A DNA stretch of 64,000 nt from Thelonectria olida (GCA_020736575.1 JAGPYM010000038.1:124001-188000); one strand, 5' to 3'. Counted from the first letter of the stretch, positions 11,323 through 22,085 are shown. Program-made: numbers and translations. Notes: generated by a model not told the origin, from the sequence alone.

Positions 11323-11575
11323 ACTTGAGCAAGCCGGCATCTGTGGGTTTCAAATTGCTGTCTCAGACAGAGTTCTCCGCTTGTCACTAAAGTCAGAGAG
11401 CTAAATCAAGAACGAATAACAATGCGTATCATGAAATGTTCTCCGATTTATCTAATATTCCGTATTCACAAGTAGAAGATGAATTTTCTCTTCAATGGAC
11501 TTAGAAGTCTACACTGATGCGTCCTCGCACGTTGTTGGTCTTTAAAGCTAGCTAACTTTCACTGCCTTCTTCAAA
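11323..11575. other. Intergenic, 3' flank of hemerythrin-like gene
   Basis: No reading frame of note; probably the 3' UTR and the boundary with the hAT relic. Confidence 0.4.
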
Positions 11576-12450
11576 GTACGCATTCGAATTAGGCATTTTG
11601 CTAGTCTCAAAGACTTCAAGGTAGACTTCCCAGAGCCTGAACACTTCAAAGTCGGCCTGAACATGACCTGGGAGAAGCTCGAGAAGTACTACTCGAAGCT
11701 GAACGAGATACCGATTTATTATGCTGGTCTTACCTTTCACCCTGCGTACCGATGGAATTGGTTCACGGATCACTGGGCAGAGCACCCGGAATGGATTGAA
11801 GAAGAAAATGAAATGGTTCAGGAGGTGTGAATGAATAGTTATCGCGATCTGGATATTGCGAGGAATACGGAGAATCGCGGCCCTGTGGCGAAACGTCAGA
11901 AGCAATATTATAATGCTTTTGAAAAGCATTGCAGTAAAGCTCGCCCGAAACCCATGGGCAATGGCGGCATCTTGGGGCCGTTTAATGATGAGTATGAGGC
12001 CTGGCAGGCACAGCCGGAGTACGGCGATGATGAGGTTCGCGATCCGCTAGCATACTGGCATGTGAATCGGTTCAAGTATCCTCGGCTGTCGCGTATGGCG
12101 CTGGGCTTCCTCACCATACAGGCAATATCAGCGGAATGCGAGATAATGTTTTCGGCAGCAGGCCGTATGGCGGGTGACACCTATTCGGGCCTCCCTGGAC
12201 GCTTAGGTGATTGGGAACTGCCAAATGGTACGCTCCTGGCTGCGCGCTGGCATCGTTAGCAACAAGTGCGCGATAGAGTTGGTCTCCTTGGTACGGGAAA
12301 TAGATGAAGGAGCAGGGGATTTGAGGTCAAGTGACGATGATGTTTCCCAGGCGACGTCGGCATGGCTGTTGGAGAAACCAAGTGAACTCCTGGAAGAAGA
12401 AAAAAGTGGGAATAGACACACAATGGGCTTCACAATTGCCTAATCTGGAA
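11576..12450 (+). pseudogene. hAT transposase C-terminal relic
   Basis: The plus frame reads HFKVGLNMTWEKLEKYYSKL, then YYAGLTFHPAYRWNWFTDHW, a hallmark hAT block, then a stop TGA at 11828-11830 that probably replaced TGG. It continues at 11831 and reaches the dimerisation motif DPLAYWHVNRFKYPRLSRMA with ISAECEIMFSAAGRM (about 12030-12170). There the frame shifts, and QMVRSWLRAG (near 12215) follows in a second frame. The catalytic core upstream is missing. Its sequence differs clearly from the 2.4-kb hAT relic, so at least two hAT lineages have been here. Confidence 0.8.
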
Positions 12451-13562
12451 GTCGAACTCTCGTACATCAATCGACGAAAGCCCCAGATTGATACACTCAA
12501 CTGGCCTTTTGCTGACTAAAATACACGCACACTAAATCAGGGGCTTCAGTGTATGTTAATGTAGTTGATCGGAGCCCTGGTTAGTAATGTCCCATCATTA
12601 ACGCCTGGAATAAAGATGGATTACCTGACACGCAAACCATAGTTTAGGTATAATAATGAAGATAATAAATAATAATATGAATAAGAGTAATATTACGATA
12701 GATATTTACTATACTTTAAATTTATTCTCTATCTATGCTGTCGCCCTGCCCTCTTATTTGGTCGTACCTCACCCTGATACATCTTGAAAAATTCCTCAGC
12801 TTGTGCAGGATGCTCTCCAGTCACATCGTGGAAAGCAGTGGCTGAAATATAGTTTATCTTGCCCTCCCGTACCAGAATGAGTACTCAAGAAGATGTTGTT
12901 GCTCGGAATGGTCGGTATCTGCTTGAGATCTGAGGACTTTCTTCGCTTCGGCTCTAACAATCCGGGGTTAGTAGGATATACCAGCGGGCTACGTCTGAGG
13001 CCAGTCTTGCGAGCGCCCTGCGATAAATGCCTCTTTTTCGAAGCCGGAAGCGATATTCTAAGCAGGAAACACATCGTGACATATCTCCAAAAATGGAGAT
13101 GTAGCCGCGTAAATGCTAGGTTACGCTCTCTGACCGATTTAAGTGATTGTGACCGATGAAGCCGCCGATCCCAAGAAAGCAGTAAATCTTTTCCTCCTCA
13201 GGCCGCTCAATAGGAGGTTTCTCAACTCGGTACTGCCAAGATGAGACCGGCTAGCCGGAGGTCCGAACTACCGGTCAGGGAGCAGTCTTAGCACTGCGAC
13301 AACCGCTTAGCTAGGGCCTCACTGAAGAGATAGAAATAGGTCCCTAGCCACCCACCATACACCTCTTATCTGTCACGCAACACTTCACGTCTAAGCGATA
13401 AAATTGGCAAGATAGTTTAAATACAAAAAATTGATCATTTATGTTTTGAGCATATTGACCTTCTTTGAAGTAAGTATATTCTTGGTTCATTTAATATAAT
13501 GTGTTCACGCGCTGAGAATGGCAAGTAGTGAGTGACGAAAGAGTGACAAACATCGTAGATCA
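12451..13562. other. Intergenic with an AT-rich patch
   Basis: No gene recognised. The part from about 12640 to 12740 is strongly AT-rich. The first bases probably still belong to the hAT element's 3' end, but no inverted repeat was found. Confidence 0.5.
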
Positions 13563-14061
13563 TGTTGTAACGATCTGGTCGGTTCCCAACAGGTAGACTA
13601 GACTGTTCTAGGTGTATGTTGGCAGAGAGGACAGGGCGTTAAGGTCTGAGCGGTGCGCAAAGGTGAACAAAGGGGTTGTTACGTCTGGTAATGTGCTCAA
13701 AGTAGATGAGTGTAACCAAGTTGTATTGAAAGCTGAAGTAGCTGTGTCTACCTAGTATGCTAAATGAATGTGTTTATATACTGGCTACTTCTGTGAGTCG
13801 ATCGTGGTCGACTCGAGTCGAACCGTCTTGGTTCGACTTGCATAGTCGAGTTGAGTCGATTATAGGATGGTTTTTTGGGGTTCCACTGGGTTCTGCCGTG
13901 GTTGACCGCCTGGTCCCCCACGGGGTCATGGCATGGGCCGTGACACATGTCGCCGTTTGACAAAACGAGTGATATCTGCTGAGTCAATTCTACATTATTA
14001 AAGGCGTATTCTGAGTACAGAACAAACGGATATCCAACTCCTACTAAACGAGGGTATCTCA
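13563..14061 (+). repeat. Possible long terminal repeat
   Basis: About 499 bp that begins TGTTGTAACG and ends GGTATCTCA (TG...CA), followed at once by TGTGGTATCAACTC. That sequence resembles the TGGTATCA-type primer-binding site often found just inside the 5' LTR of Copia-like elements. A TATA-like stretch (gtttatatactgg) lies near 13771. There is no second LTR or gag/pol downstream, because the opsin-like gene starts within 200 bp, so the internal region would be lost. The evidence is suggestive only. Confidence 0.35.
13795..13865. repeat. Cluster of GTCGA-type palindromes
   Basis: Within 70 bp the core gtcga or its complement occurs many times (gtcgatcgtggtcgactcga, gtcgaaccgtcttggttcga), so the strand can fold into several hairpins. 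It sits inside the possible LTR and may be its regulatory part. Confidence 0.5.
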
Positions 14062-14235
14062 TGTGGTATCAACTCTTACCGGTGTATACTTCCTGAAACC
14101 ATCTTCACCATCGTCTCTTTTCCTCCATCGAAGACTTCTCAGTCTAATTTTTCCCTGTTCGCATCTTGGTTGTCAATCTTGTCGGCAAGGGAGCTTCAAA
14201 ACCTAGGCAACCAAACACTCAAATTCGTGAACCTT

Positions 14236-15286
14236 TTAAGCCGTGACAACACCATGCTGTCCAGCCGGCGCGGCAGCATGAGCGCTCGTCCAGGGCGCAG
14301 CCGTCTTCTTGGGGTACACACCGTCGCGCCCCGCGACTCGGCCGTACTGCGTGAAGTGCAGGCTCAAGTGACCGTAGTCCCACTTGCGCGAGAGGAACAG
14401 GAACGCGAAGCCGATGACGGGCAGCATCAGCACATCGAGGATGCCGAAGAAGATGAAGCCCTTGGCCACGCTGATGACGTTGCCGCCGTCCGACACGGCA
14501 AAGGCGATCGGGTACAGCAGCCACAGGATGTTGACCCAGCCGGCGAGTGAGACGTAGTCGCCACGGAGGTTAACGCGGCCGGCAGACGAGCGGCCGTGCC
14601 ACATGGTTTGGACGGCGAGGAGGAGCCAGGCGACGGTGCCAAAGGTCCAGAAACCCCATTTGTAGTTGGAGGCTGTGTAGGCGGCGCAGAGGTAGGAGAT
14701 GATCCTATTCACGGCGTGTTAGTCTGACATGTACCCGCGCTTCAACCTCTCCTCTTCTTCCACCACCTCTTCTCCAAGTGTCTCATGAATACAAGGTACG
14801 AAAGCAACGTACCAGGCCCAGGAAAGGAAAACGTTGAAGAAGATGGTCGCCCAGCTCACGCCGCTGATCAAGCCGAGGGCAATGATGATAACGGGGAACG
14901 AGACAACCCAGAAGACGTATTTGGCGAAGAAGATCTGGTAGGTGGCAGCATCGCCGCGATGCAGGGACGTCGCAATAACAGACCAGCCGAGATCAGACGC
15001 CATGGCGAAGTAAGCCACGGCGCCGACGAACAGGCCAATGGTGAAGAGATAGTGGAAGATTCTCTCTCCGTTGCGGGCTTTAAAACTGAGGAGGTAATAG
15101 ACAAGCTGGCATCGGTCTAAGTTAGTCGTTCCCTCAACAGCTGGGGCAGAGGATATCGCGTACGAAGGACAGAGTGAAGACGGCGCACACGGCCCAGAGC
15201 CAGTCAGACCCTCCCCTGGTGAGGTGCGAGGCACCACCTGGAGGGTTGACGTCGAGGGCCTTGTTGCGAGCGTATATGACGGTCAT
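14236..15286 (-). CDS. HSP30/YRO2-like opsin-related membrane protein
   Basis: Three exons, 15286-15164, 15105-14813 and 14704-14236, give 294 aa with the seven-helix microbial-rhodopsin fold. Introns are 58 nt (15163-15106, phase 0, GTACGC...CCAG with ACTAAC upstream) and 108 nt (14812-14705, GTACGT...AATAG). Key photochemistry residues are gone: the helix-G block reads FFGILDVLMLPVIG, so the retinal-binding lysine (usual LDVLAKPV) is Leu233; the helix-C block reads AKYVFWVVSFPV, so the proton-acceptor Asp is Phe106 and the Arg is Lys103. The helix-G aspartate (Asp229) remains. These are the marks of the HSP30/YRO2/ORP group, plasma-membrane stress proteins that do not bind retinal, in contrast to light-driven fungal opsins. 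The frame is intact and the exon lengths sum to a multiple of three. Start chosen because it gives a hydrophilic head before helix A. Confidence 0.88.
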
Positions 15287-17502
15287 AATGTAAGTTGTCT
15301 GATGCGATGGTCTTAAGTGTCCAGGTCTGAGGTTGAGTAGTTATCAAAAGCGGGAGATTTGTATAGCTGCACTTTTGATCCAAGCCACAGCGTTTGGTGA
15401 AGCACTCAGAAAGTCTTAAGGGAACGGAATACATCGCGGGCTCTCTTATATAGTAAACCTTGCATCATCCCGTCGTCACCAGCACGGCATCGTTCTCGGA
15501 CCTCTTCCCTCAGCTCCCGCGACGCGATTGGGCCGAGGAGAACCTTGGGCCGGAAACGCAAGCTTGAATGATGGTCAACATTCGCGTTAGCCATGCGGAA
15601 ACGGCATCGATAGCTTCATGATAGGTTGAGCGGAAGTGCCCATCGATCCCCATCGCCGATGACGCGACAATATGCAATTGGCGAAAGGGGGCGAGGTAGC
15701 CTATACTACGGAGCCCTGACGCCTGCCAATTAGAAGACGAAATCGAATACGTCATGACGCCCGGTTTGAAGTTTGTAAGCCAAGCCAAGCATGTTAGGTT
15801 GATGTTACTGTGTGATATCTGGCGGCCATTGGTTTCACGTCGCGATGTATGTATGTATATGTATGTATATCTTTCGTCCGGGGGCCGTGAGGCCCGTAAA
15901 GTCCCCTATTGGGACACAAGACGTGCCGAGCTAAAATCTCTATACTGCAACTACGTGATATGCGTTTCACGTCGCGATGTTCGGCAGGAGCTAAAGCTCC
16001 AGGTAAACATGCTGCGAATCTTGCAAACCTCACCACCAATACAGGCCAGGCAATGTCATGACATCGTAGCTGATGAGTGCATGTATGGTTACGTCAACGA
16101 AAATCCCAAAATCATACCCTATCACGATATTTCTCACGCCAGACGCGGCACGTTCGAGACTCCCATTAAAAAAACGGTAGAACCCTGGTTGGCAGCGGTT
16201 GGACTAGAACGGGTGAATGCATTTTCCTTTTTGATTCATTTCAAGATAAAAATTTGTTGTCATAGGTCCAGTAGTGTTGACTGTCAGTTGATTTTCATGA
16301 CTGGCTTAAAAAAAAAACGCGAAGCGTTGAATTCATCGGGTCTGGTATAGTCTAGGGCAGCTACAGGTCGATGATGCTGAAAGCCAGCCTCTCTTTCACG
16401 GGAATGTGCAAATGGCTACGTGCTCTCGACTTGTAAGGCTACCTATATTCCACTACCTGCGCATTTAATCGCAGGTGGTTCCATTCTATGATGTCCATGC
16501 TGCAGTTGAAAATCACCCTATGCCGTCATGCACTAGCCCAACCGTCACATTCATGCCCTCCGCTGATCGCCAAAGATCGATCGATAACCTCGCATCTTTG
16601 GTCCGGCCAAAAGTGCATGTGCATTGTACTTAAACCCGTTCGCCGCTAGTTTTCTGTATCGTTCGCATCGTCGCCAGATATAAACGGCCGCTTTCAACAT
16701 TCCCACTACGTAAGTGGCTTGTTGTATGCCACGCTGCCGTCTTTGCCCTCTCCCGTACATCCAGGTCTCCATCCGAGTGCTTTAACGTCTTCATCTTAGT
16801 GTGAAACCCAAATTTTCAGTTCATGCATCATCTGAGCACAAGCCTGGGCCTCTGATCTATCTTCTTGCCTACTCAAGTTGATGATCAGGCGACCCGCATT
16901 TCCTTGTCCTTGCTGTTAGCCTGTTGAGCCACCAGCTTAAGGAGCTCCGTCTCTGCAATCACCAATTGCCGATGTCGAGGAATGCTTCCCGCCACGTTGG
17001 GAAGGATGAAAGATGGCCGGCACGATAATCTTGGCCTGCGGGTGCACTCGCCGGGTTTCTCGGCCAGGCACCGGCGTTCGGCGAGCGAACGGGTGGAGCA
17101 CCTTGGCCGGAGCTTCGAGGTCAAGATCTCAAGAGCTCGCCCTGTCTGAGCTTCGCAAAGAGTAATCAACCAGCTCCGCGGTCTCGTCTGCACTCTCTGA
17201 GGCTACTCCGGGTTCTGCCTTCGAATAAAATTTCGGATAAAGTTCAAAGCCTGCTCCTGGATCGCAAAGTCATCATTCCGCGCCCTTAGGGACACTCGGA
17301 CCATGTTAAGTTTGTCCTCTGCCTGACGCAACCTTATAGAGCTTAAAGAGTCCATTTCTTACAAGAGCCCGTTAGATTCATAAAGTCGCCGATATGGAGG
17401 CTTAGACTCCTCCATCTAGATATTATCATCCATATCCACGGCTAATGTTTCTTTCCCTCGGCCCCTTTGCGATGGCGAGTCTGTATCATCGCCAATGAAC
17501 TA
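15287..17502. other. Intergenic between opsin-like gene and pogo element
   Basis: No convincing gene. A 17-bp direct repeat gtttcacgtcgcgatgt occurs at 15832-15848 and 15964-15980, about 550-700 bp upstream of the opsin-like start. A short gtat microsatellite lies at 15845-15870. A 198-aa frame (15754-16350) and a 102-aa minus frame (17193-16885) have no recognisable domain and are probably chance. Confidence 0.5.
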
Positions 17503-17550
17503 ACGTACATGATAAGCGAGTCGGACAGACAAGCGAGTCGGACAAAAATC
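17503..17550 (+). repeat. Left terminal inverted repeat of intact pogo element
   Basis: 48 bp, exact complement of 19315-19362, with internal tandem AAGCGAGTCGGACA motifs. Confidence 0.96.
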
Positions 17551-17600
17551 CCTCAACCCGCTATCTTTTCATTTAATCAATTGTTTCTCAACCACCAAAA

Positions 17601-19256
17601 ATGTCACAATCAAGCAAAGAGGCAAATATCATTCTTGCCCTTCAGGCTCTTCAGAATGACCCTAAATTACGGATACGAGTCGCTGCAAGGATGTATAAAG
17701 TCCCTCATAATACCCTCTATGACCGATATCACGGCAAACTTTCTCGAGGCGATACTATCCCTAATTCACGCAAACTATCTGATCTAGAGGAACAGATCAT
17801 TATTGACTATATTCTTGACCTAGACTTACGAGGGTTTCCCCCGCGACTTCGTGATGTGGAAGAAATGGCTAACCGACTGCTCGCCGACCGTGATGCATCA
17901 CCTGTTGGCAAGCGCTGGGCTTCCAACTTCGTCAAGCGACACCAAGAGCTCAAGACGCGGTTTAATCGTAGATACGACTATCAGAGGGCCAAATGCGAAG
18001 ATCCGACTATTATTCGCGACTGGTTTACGCTCGTGGCGAACACAATCGCGAAATATGGTATCACCCTTGCTGATATCTACAACTTTGATGAGACTGGCTT
18101 TATGATGGGTATGATCGCAAGCGGAATGGTCGTCACAGGCGCAGAAAGGCGTGGAAGACCGAAACCAGTCCAGCCTGGAAACCGGGAATGGGTTACAGTC
18201 ATCCAGGCGATCAATGCGGAAGGCTGGGCGATCCAGCCGTTCATCGTGGTTGCGGGCCAATATCACCTCGCCAGCTGGTACCAAGAAAGCAACCTCCCGG
18301 GCGATTGGGCCGTCGCCACGACGAAAAATGGCTGGACCGACAACGAAACTGGTCTTGAGTGGATCAAGCACTTTGATCAGCACACAAAAACCCGATCAAA
18401 TGGTCGCCATCGCCTTCTGATCCTCGATGGGCACGAAAGCCACCACTCGACCGACTTTGAGACATATTGCGAGGAGAACAACATCATCACGCTTTGTATG
18501 CCACCTCATTCGTCTCATCTACTCCAGCCCCTTGACGTCGGGTGCTTTGGACCGCTCAAGAAGGCCTACGGTCGAGAAATAGAGCATCTGATCAGATGCT
18601 CTATAACCCACGTTTCCAAGACCGAATTCTTTCCGGCCTTTTGCGCCGCTCACCAAGCCGTAATGACTAAAAGCAATATCCAGGGCGGTTTTAGAGGAGC
18701 TGGGCTTGTACCTCTAGACCCAGAAGCTGTGCTATCGAAGCTTGATGCGCAACTACGGGCTCCAACACCCGTCGAGGAGGAGGCTAGCCTTCCTGACCCC
18801 TGGGTCTCAAAGACCCCAAAGACCGTCCTCGAGGCTAGCTCGCAGTCTGAATACCTTGAAAGACGAATCAGAAGGCATCAGAGCAGCTCTCCAGCATCTA
18901 TTCTAGAGGCACTAAAGTCATTTTCTAAAGGAACGAAGGCAATAATGCATCAGATGGCATTATTGAAGTCCGAGAACCAGATCCTTCGACAGGCGAATGA
19001 GACCCTTAGCAAGCGGCGTAGAGCTAAAAAGTCTCGCCTACGCAATAGAGGGAAGATGACTGTAAATGAGGGAAGGGAATTAATTAATCAGAAGGATGTC
19101 AATGCGCAGGTAGTGGCCGAATCGTCCAGAAGTGGTGGTCAAGGAGGGTTGGCGCGTCCGAAGGAAAGCCGTTGTGGAACATGCGGCAAGACCGGTCATA
19201 ACACAAGAACATGTCAGATAGTTGTTGCGATGTCTGGAGAAGAGTATAGTGATTGA
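17601..19256 (+). CDS. Pogo/Fot1-like transposase, intact
   Basis: 551 aa, single exon. Residues 1-45 form a psq-like helix-turn-helix (RVAARMYKVPHNTLYDRYHG), about 60-125 a CENP-B-type DNA-binding HTH (GFPPRLRDVEEMANRLLADR), and about 150-380 the DDE_1 catalytic domain with NFDETG (D163), LLILDGHESHH (D276) and LQPLDVGCFGPLKKAYG (D312), a DDD triad. After a predicted coiled region (about 430-480) and a basic stretch (SKRRRAKKSRLRNRG) comes a zinc knuckle, C525-x2-C528-x4-H533-x4-C538, that probably aids nucleic-acid binding. The first ATG lies 50 bp inside the left TIR. It would cut at the TIRs and reinsert at TA. No stop or frameshift, so it could be active; this is inference without expression data. 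Confidence 0.95.
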   Translation: MSQSSKEANIILALQALQNDPKLRIRVAARMYKVPHNTLYDRYHGKLSRGDTIPNSRKLSDLEEQIIIDYILDLDLRGFPPRLRDVEEMANRLLADRDASPVGKRWASNFVKRHQELKTRFNRRYDYQRAKCEDPTIIRDWFTLVANTIAKYGITLADIYNFDETGFMMGMIASGMVVTGAERRGRPKPVQPGNREWVTVIQAINAEGWAIQPFIVVAGQYHLASWYQESNLPGDWAVATTKNGWTDNETGLEWIKHFDQHTKTRSNGRHRLLILDGHESHHSTDFETYCEENNIITLCMPPHSSHLLQPLDVGCFGPLKKAYGREIEHLIRCSITHVSKTEFFPAFCAAHQAVMTKSNIQGGFRGAGLVPLDPEAVLSKLDAQLRAPTPVEEEASLPDPWVSKTPKTVLEASSQSEYLERRIRRHQSSSPASILEALKSFSKGTKAIMHQMALLKSENQILRQANETLSKRRRAKKSRLRNRGKMTVNEGRELINQKDVNAQVVAESSRSGGQGGLARPKESRCGTCGKTGHNTRTCQIVVAMSGEEYSD

Positions 19257-19314
19257 TTTTAATTGATCAGATGCTTTGTTGTGGTTTTATTTAATATTCT
19301 ATGTTGAGGGTAGC

Positions 19315-19362
19315 GATTTTTGTCCGACTCGCTTGTCTGTCCGACTCGCTTATCATGTACGT
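19315..19362 (-). repeat. Right terminal inverted repeat of intact pogo element
   Basis: 48 bp, identical to the left end on the opposite strand; TA duplication at 19363-19364. Confidence 0.96.
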
Positions 19363-19364
19363 TA

Positions 19365-20161
19365 GCACAAAAAATCATCGCCCCATACAAAATCCAATAT
19401 TTGATGCACGCAGAAACCAACCACCTTGTCCATTAAAAATGAAGCCACTCGGATTTTCTATAGAGAATTGCTTGAATTTTACTCTCTGCGTGGTTTTTTG
19501 ATCTCCCGATCGCTCCGTGTGCGCTGGCAGTGCTTTGTTACGACCATAAAGTCCTCACTTTCGTCCTCTGACCTGACATCATCCATATCTACCTCTATTT
19601 CTGCCTCCTTTGAGTCATGAAGAGCTTCTTGTTGGATATGCCTCTATCCCGATTGTCACATGAGTGCACCACGAGAGTCAGGGCGGTGTTAGAGATCTGT
19701 TGCAGGTTCGGCAGGTCTAGTATCATAGCCTCGCCTCGTCAAATATAATGAGGACGAGGAAGGAAGAAGACGAGGATACAGAGATAAATCAATCAATCAT
19801 CTGTTCTTCTCCATCTTGAGATTATCACTCATCTTGACTTACCACCCTCGTATCCGGCACTTCTCCTACGGTCGCACATTACCACATGGGTGACAAAACC
19901 ATGTACGAAATTGACTGGAGCTATTTCGCACATAGGCTTTCGGCGTTTTTATATGGGGCTACAGTATTGATATGATAGCGCACTGTTTTCAATGTAGCAG
20001 AGCTGATGCAATACCAAGCGGTGCTGATGCCATTCCATCGGCGCCGAAGCTCCGATAATGCCGGTTCAGAGGGGCCGGGATATTGCAGCTGGAAGCCTTG
20101 GAAGGAGGTATGAACTCCGACCTCTACCACGATCTCGAATCCCTGGTCTGCGTCTCGCACA
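19365..20161. other. Intergenic upstream of the integrase-core gene
   Basis: No recognisable gene. It may contain the 5' end of the mobile element that carries the integrase-core gene, but no terminal repeat was identified. Confidence 0.4.
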
Positions 20162-22082
20162 ATGCCGAGGCCCCGTAAGGACTTGGAGCGCGTCAAGGAC
20201 TGGATCCTCGAGCAGCGGCGAGAAGGACTATCCATTGACACTAGATGTGCCCATCTCCGCGACGATGGGCACGTACTCGACGTCAGAACCCTGAAAAGGA
20301 GGTTAGCGGAATGGGGTGCCCAGGAGTACTCCCCCCTTCACTCAAAGATTGATGCCAACACCTTCGTCGAGCTGATCAAAGGCTACTTCTACCGATACGG
20401 ATATAGCGACACTTCCATCGTCCGTGATCTCAAGCGACGCGGCATCGAGGTCTCCGAGCGGACTGCACAGGAGTATCGTCTGAAGCATGGCATGAAGCGG
20501 CGCTTCCGAGATCTGGCTGAACGACAGGAGGCTATTCAAAAAGCAAGAGAGTTCCTCTTCCAAGACGACCGTCAGTCTTCAAGCATCAGAGGATTTGGCA
20601 GGGGGTATCTATACCATTACGTCCGCATCCGTGCCGGCGTCCTTGTCGGCCAGAATACCTTATATCGCGAGTACCAAACGAACCCAGAGTGGAAGAAGCG
20701 GGCCGAACAAAGACGCCTTGCTGATTGGAAGCACCGGAAGAACTTCCAGGTTCCTGGGCCTAACTTCATGTGGTCTCTCGATGGGTACGAGAAGCTCAAG
20801 AACTTCGGCTTCTCTGTCTACGCCTGTATCGACACGTACTCGAGAGCCATCATCTGGATATATGTCGGCAGGGGGAACATGACTGCGCTGAGTTCACTCA
20901 AACAGTTTCTACGGACCGTATCGTACTCAGGGGTCCGCCCCCTTTTCACCCGCTCGGATCATGGTATCGAGACTCCTCTTTGGGCCGGAGCCCAGGCGAT
21001 CCTCGCCGACCTTGATCAGACAGAATTTCGGTATACCACCGAGGATAACGACCAACGAGTCCGCAGGTAGGGAGCGAGACTGAGCTCCTGTCATATCTGG
21101 GGCCGAAGCACATCGAACCAACGGATCGAGTCTTGGTGGGAAAAGCTACTCAAAGGTGTCAGTCAGCGCTGGGTCGCGTTCTCACACGAGCTGATTGATA
21201 GCGGCCTCTTCCAACCAAACCGTCTTGCTCACCAGATCACGGTGTATGCTCTCTATGGACCCATGATCCGCCAAGAGGTTGCGGACTTCACGGAGATGTG
21301 GAACGGCCATCGCATCCGGCCACAGAAGAATAGGGAGCATCTCGTCGCCGGGATCCCGATGGATCTGTATAATACAAGCGAAGTGGGGAACTGGGCAGTC
21401 CATCTAGGGCCTGCGGCTCGAGATGGGCTTGTCCAGATGATGGCCGCTGTCGATTCTATCGATATAATTAATTATTAAAATAAATTAAAAGTAAAAATTA
21501 TAAAAGTTTCTTTTCTAGCTTTTTAAACTGTAATCTCTTTATGAAAGTGATTTTTATAAAATCTCTATTTTCCTTAAGAATATAATATAAGAAAGCTTAC
21601 TTAAACCTTTTAATAATTACTTTTATTTACTTTTTTTATTTTTTTAACTTTTTATTATTTATTTTTTTTAATTATAATAAAATAAAAATTCGATCTTCTT
21701 GACCCAACAACAACGGACTGGTGTGATCAACAGCTCCGGAATCTTCAGTTCGATGGCCAGCTAGATGGGGAGCTTGATCATAAGCGACCACACCTCGCGA
21801 TCTACTTACGGCTTAGAGACAAGATTCAGGTTCATCTCGACTGCGGGGCAAGTCCGGTGCTGAGCATCCCAGAGAGTCCAGTTGGAGGGCAAGAGAGATT
21901 CGTACGTAAAAAAGTACCCCATCGCACTCAAAAGCTAGCTGACAGTGCTTTAGCTTCAGCTCCTCGAGCAGAACTACCTTGAGTCTATTAACAATGGCCT
22001 CTCCGGAACTGAGCTACCGGGCGATATTATCAATAGTGTGGACGAGCTGATGGGGGACCTTGGTCACCTTGAGCTAGAGTAA
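20162..22082 (+). pseudogene. Integrase-core (rve-type) transposase gene, interrupted
   Basis: An N-terminal helix-turn-helix region (about residues 8-110) precedes an integrase catalytic core of the type widespread in fungal genomes as 'integrase core domain' proteins. D207 is in MWSLDGYEKLKNFGF, D266 in FTRSDHGIETPL, and the glutamate in NQRIESWWEKLL (codon 21128-21130), a DDE triad. The frame has a TAG at 21068-21070 between the second D and the E, yet resumes in the same frame directly afterwards. An AT-rich insert with a target duplication splits it at 21464-21689; skipping the insert continues the frame exactly as VDSI-DLLDPTTTDW. A 52- or 58-nt intron (GTACGT at 21902, AG at 21953 or 21959) precedes the last exon, which ends at 22082 (GHLELE). 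The superfamily (Ginger-like or other) is not settled. The gene meets a minus-strand ORF tail to tail. Confidence 0.8.
21464..21689. repeat. AT-rich 226-bp insertion with 5-bp target duplication
   Basis: Almost only A and T, in sharp contrast to the balanced coding sequence on either side. It is flanked by TCGAT (21459-21463 and 21690-21694). Its ends lack GT and AG, so it is not a spliceosomal intron. Removing it and one TCGAT rejoins the integrase reading frame perfectly. Origin unknown: a small non-autonomous element, a heavily mutated remnant, or organellar filler DNA. Confidence 0.8.
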
Positions 22083-22085
22083 CTA

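Larger units (their letters stand above)
17503..19362 (+). mobile_element. Complete pogo-type DNA transposon, 1860 bp
   Basis: Bounded by identical 48-bp terminal inverted repeats (17503-17550 and 19315-19362; outer end ACGTACATGATAAGCGAGTC) and by a TA duplication (17501-17502 and 19363-19364). It holds one uninterrupted transposase gene of 551 codons with all three catalytic aspartates. Each TIR contains two copies of AAGCGAGTCGGACA, 17 bp apart start to start, a likely double binding site for the transposase. Perfect TIRs and an intact gene together suggest a recent and possibly autonomous insertion. A diverged cousin with related TIR layout lies at 39491. Confidence 0.96.

Noticed and set aside
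13795..13865. GTCGA palindrome cluster as a telomere or centromere mark
   Set aside because: Not a telomeric repeat, and it sits within a possible LTR; no reason to link it to chromosome ends.
15380..15430. GAA-rich stretch upstream of the HSP30-like gene as a heat-shock element
   Set aside because: The GAA/TTC units are not in the regular 5-bp alternation that defines such an element.
15754..16350. 198-aa plus-strand frame
   Set aside because: Contains microsatellite-coded residues (MYMYVYL) and no domain; likely chance.
21902..21959. Second acceptor (21953 versus 21959) as evidence of alternative splicing
   Set aside because: The two AGs are 6 nt apart and both keep frame; without transcripts no choice can be made.
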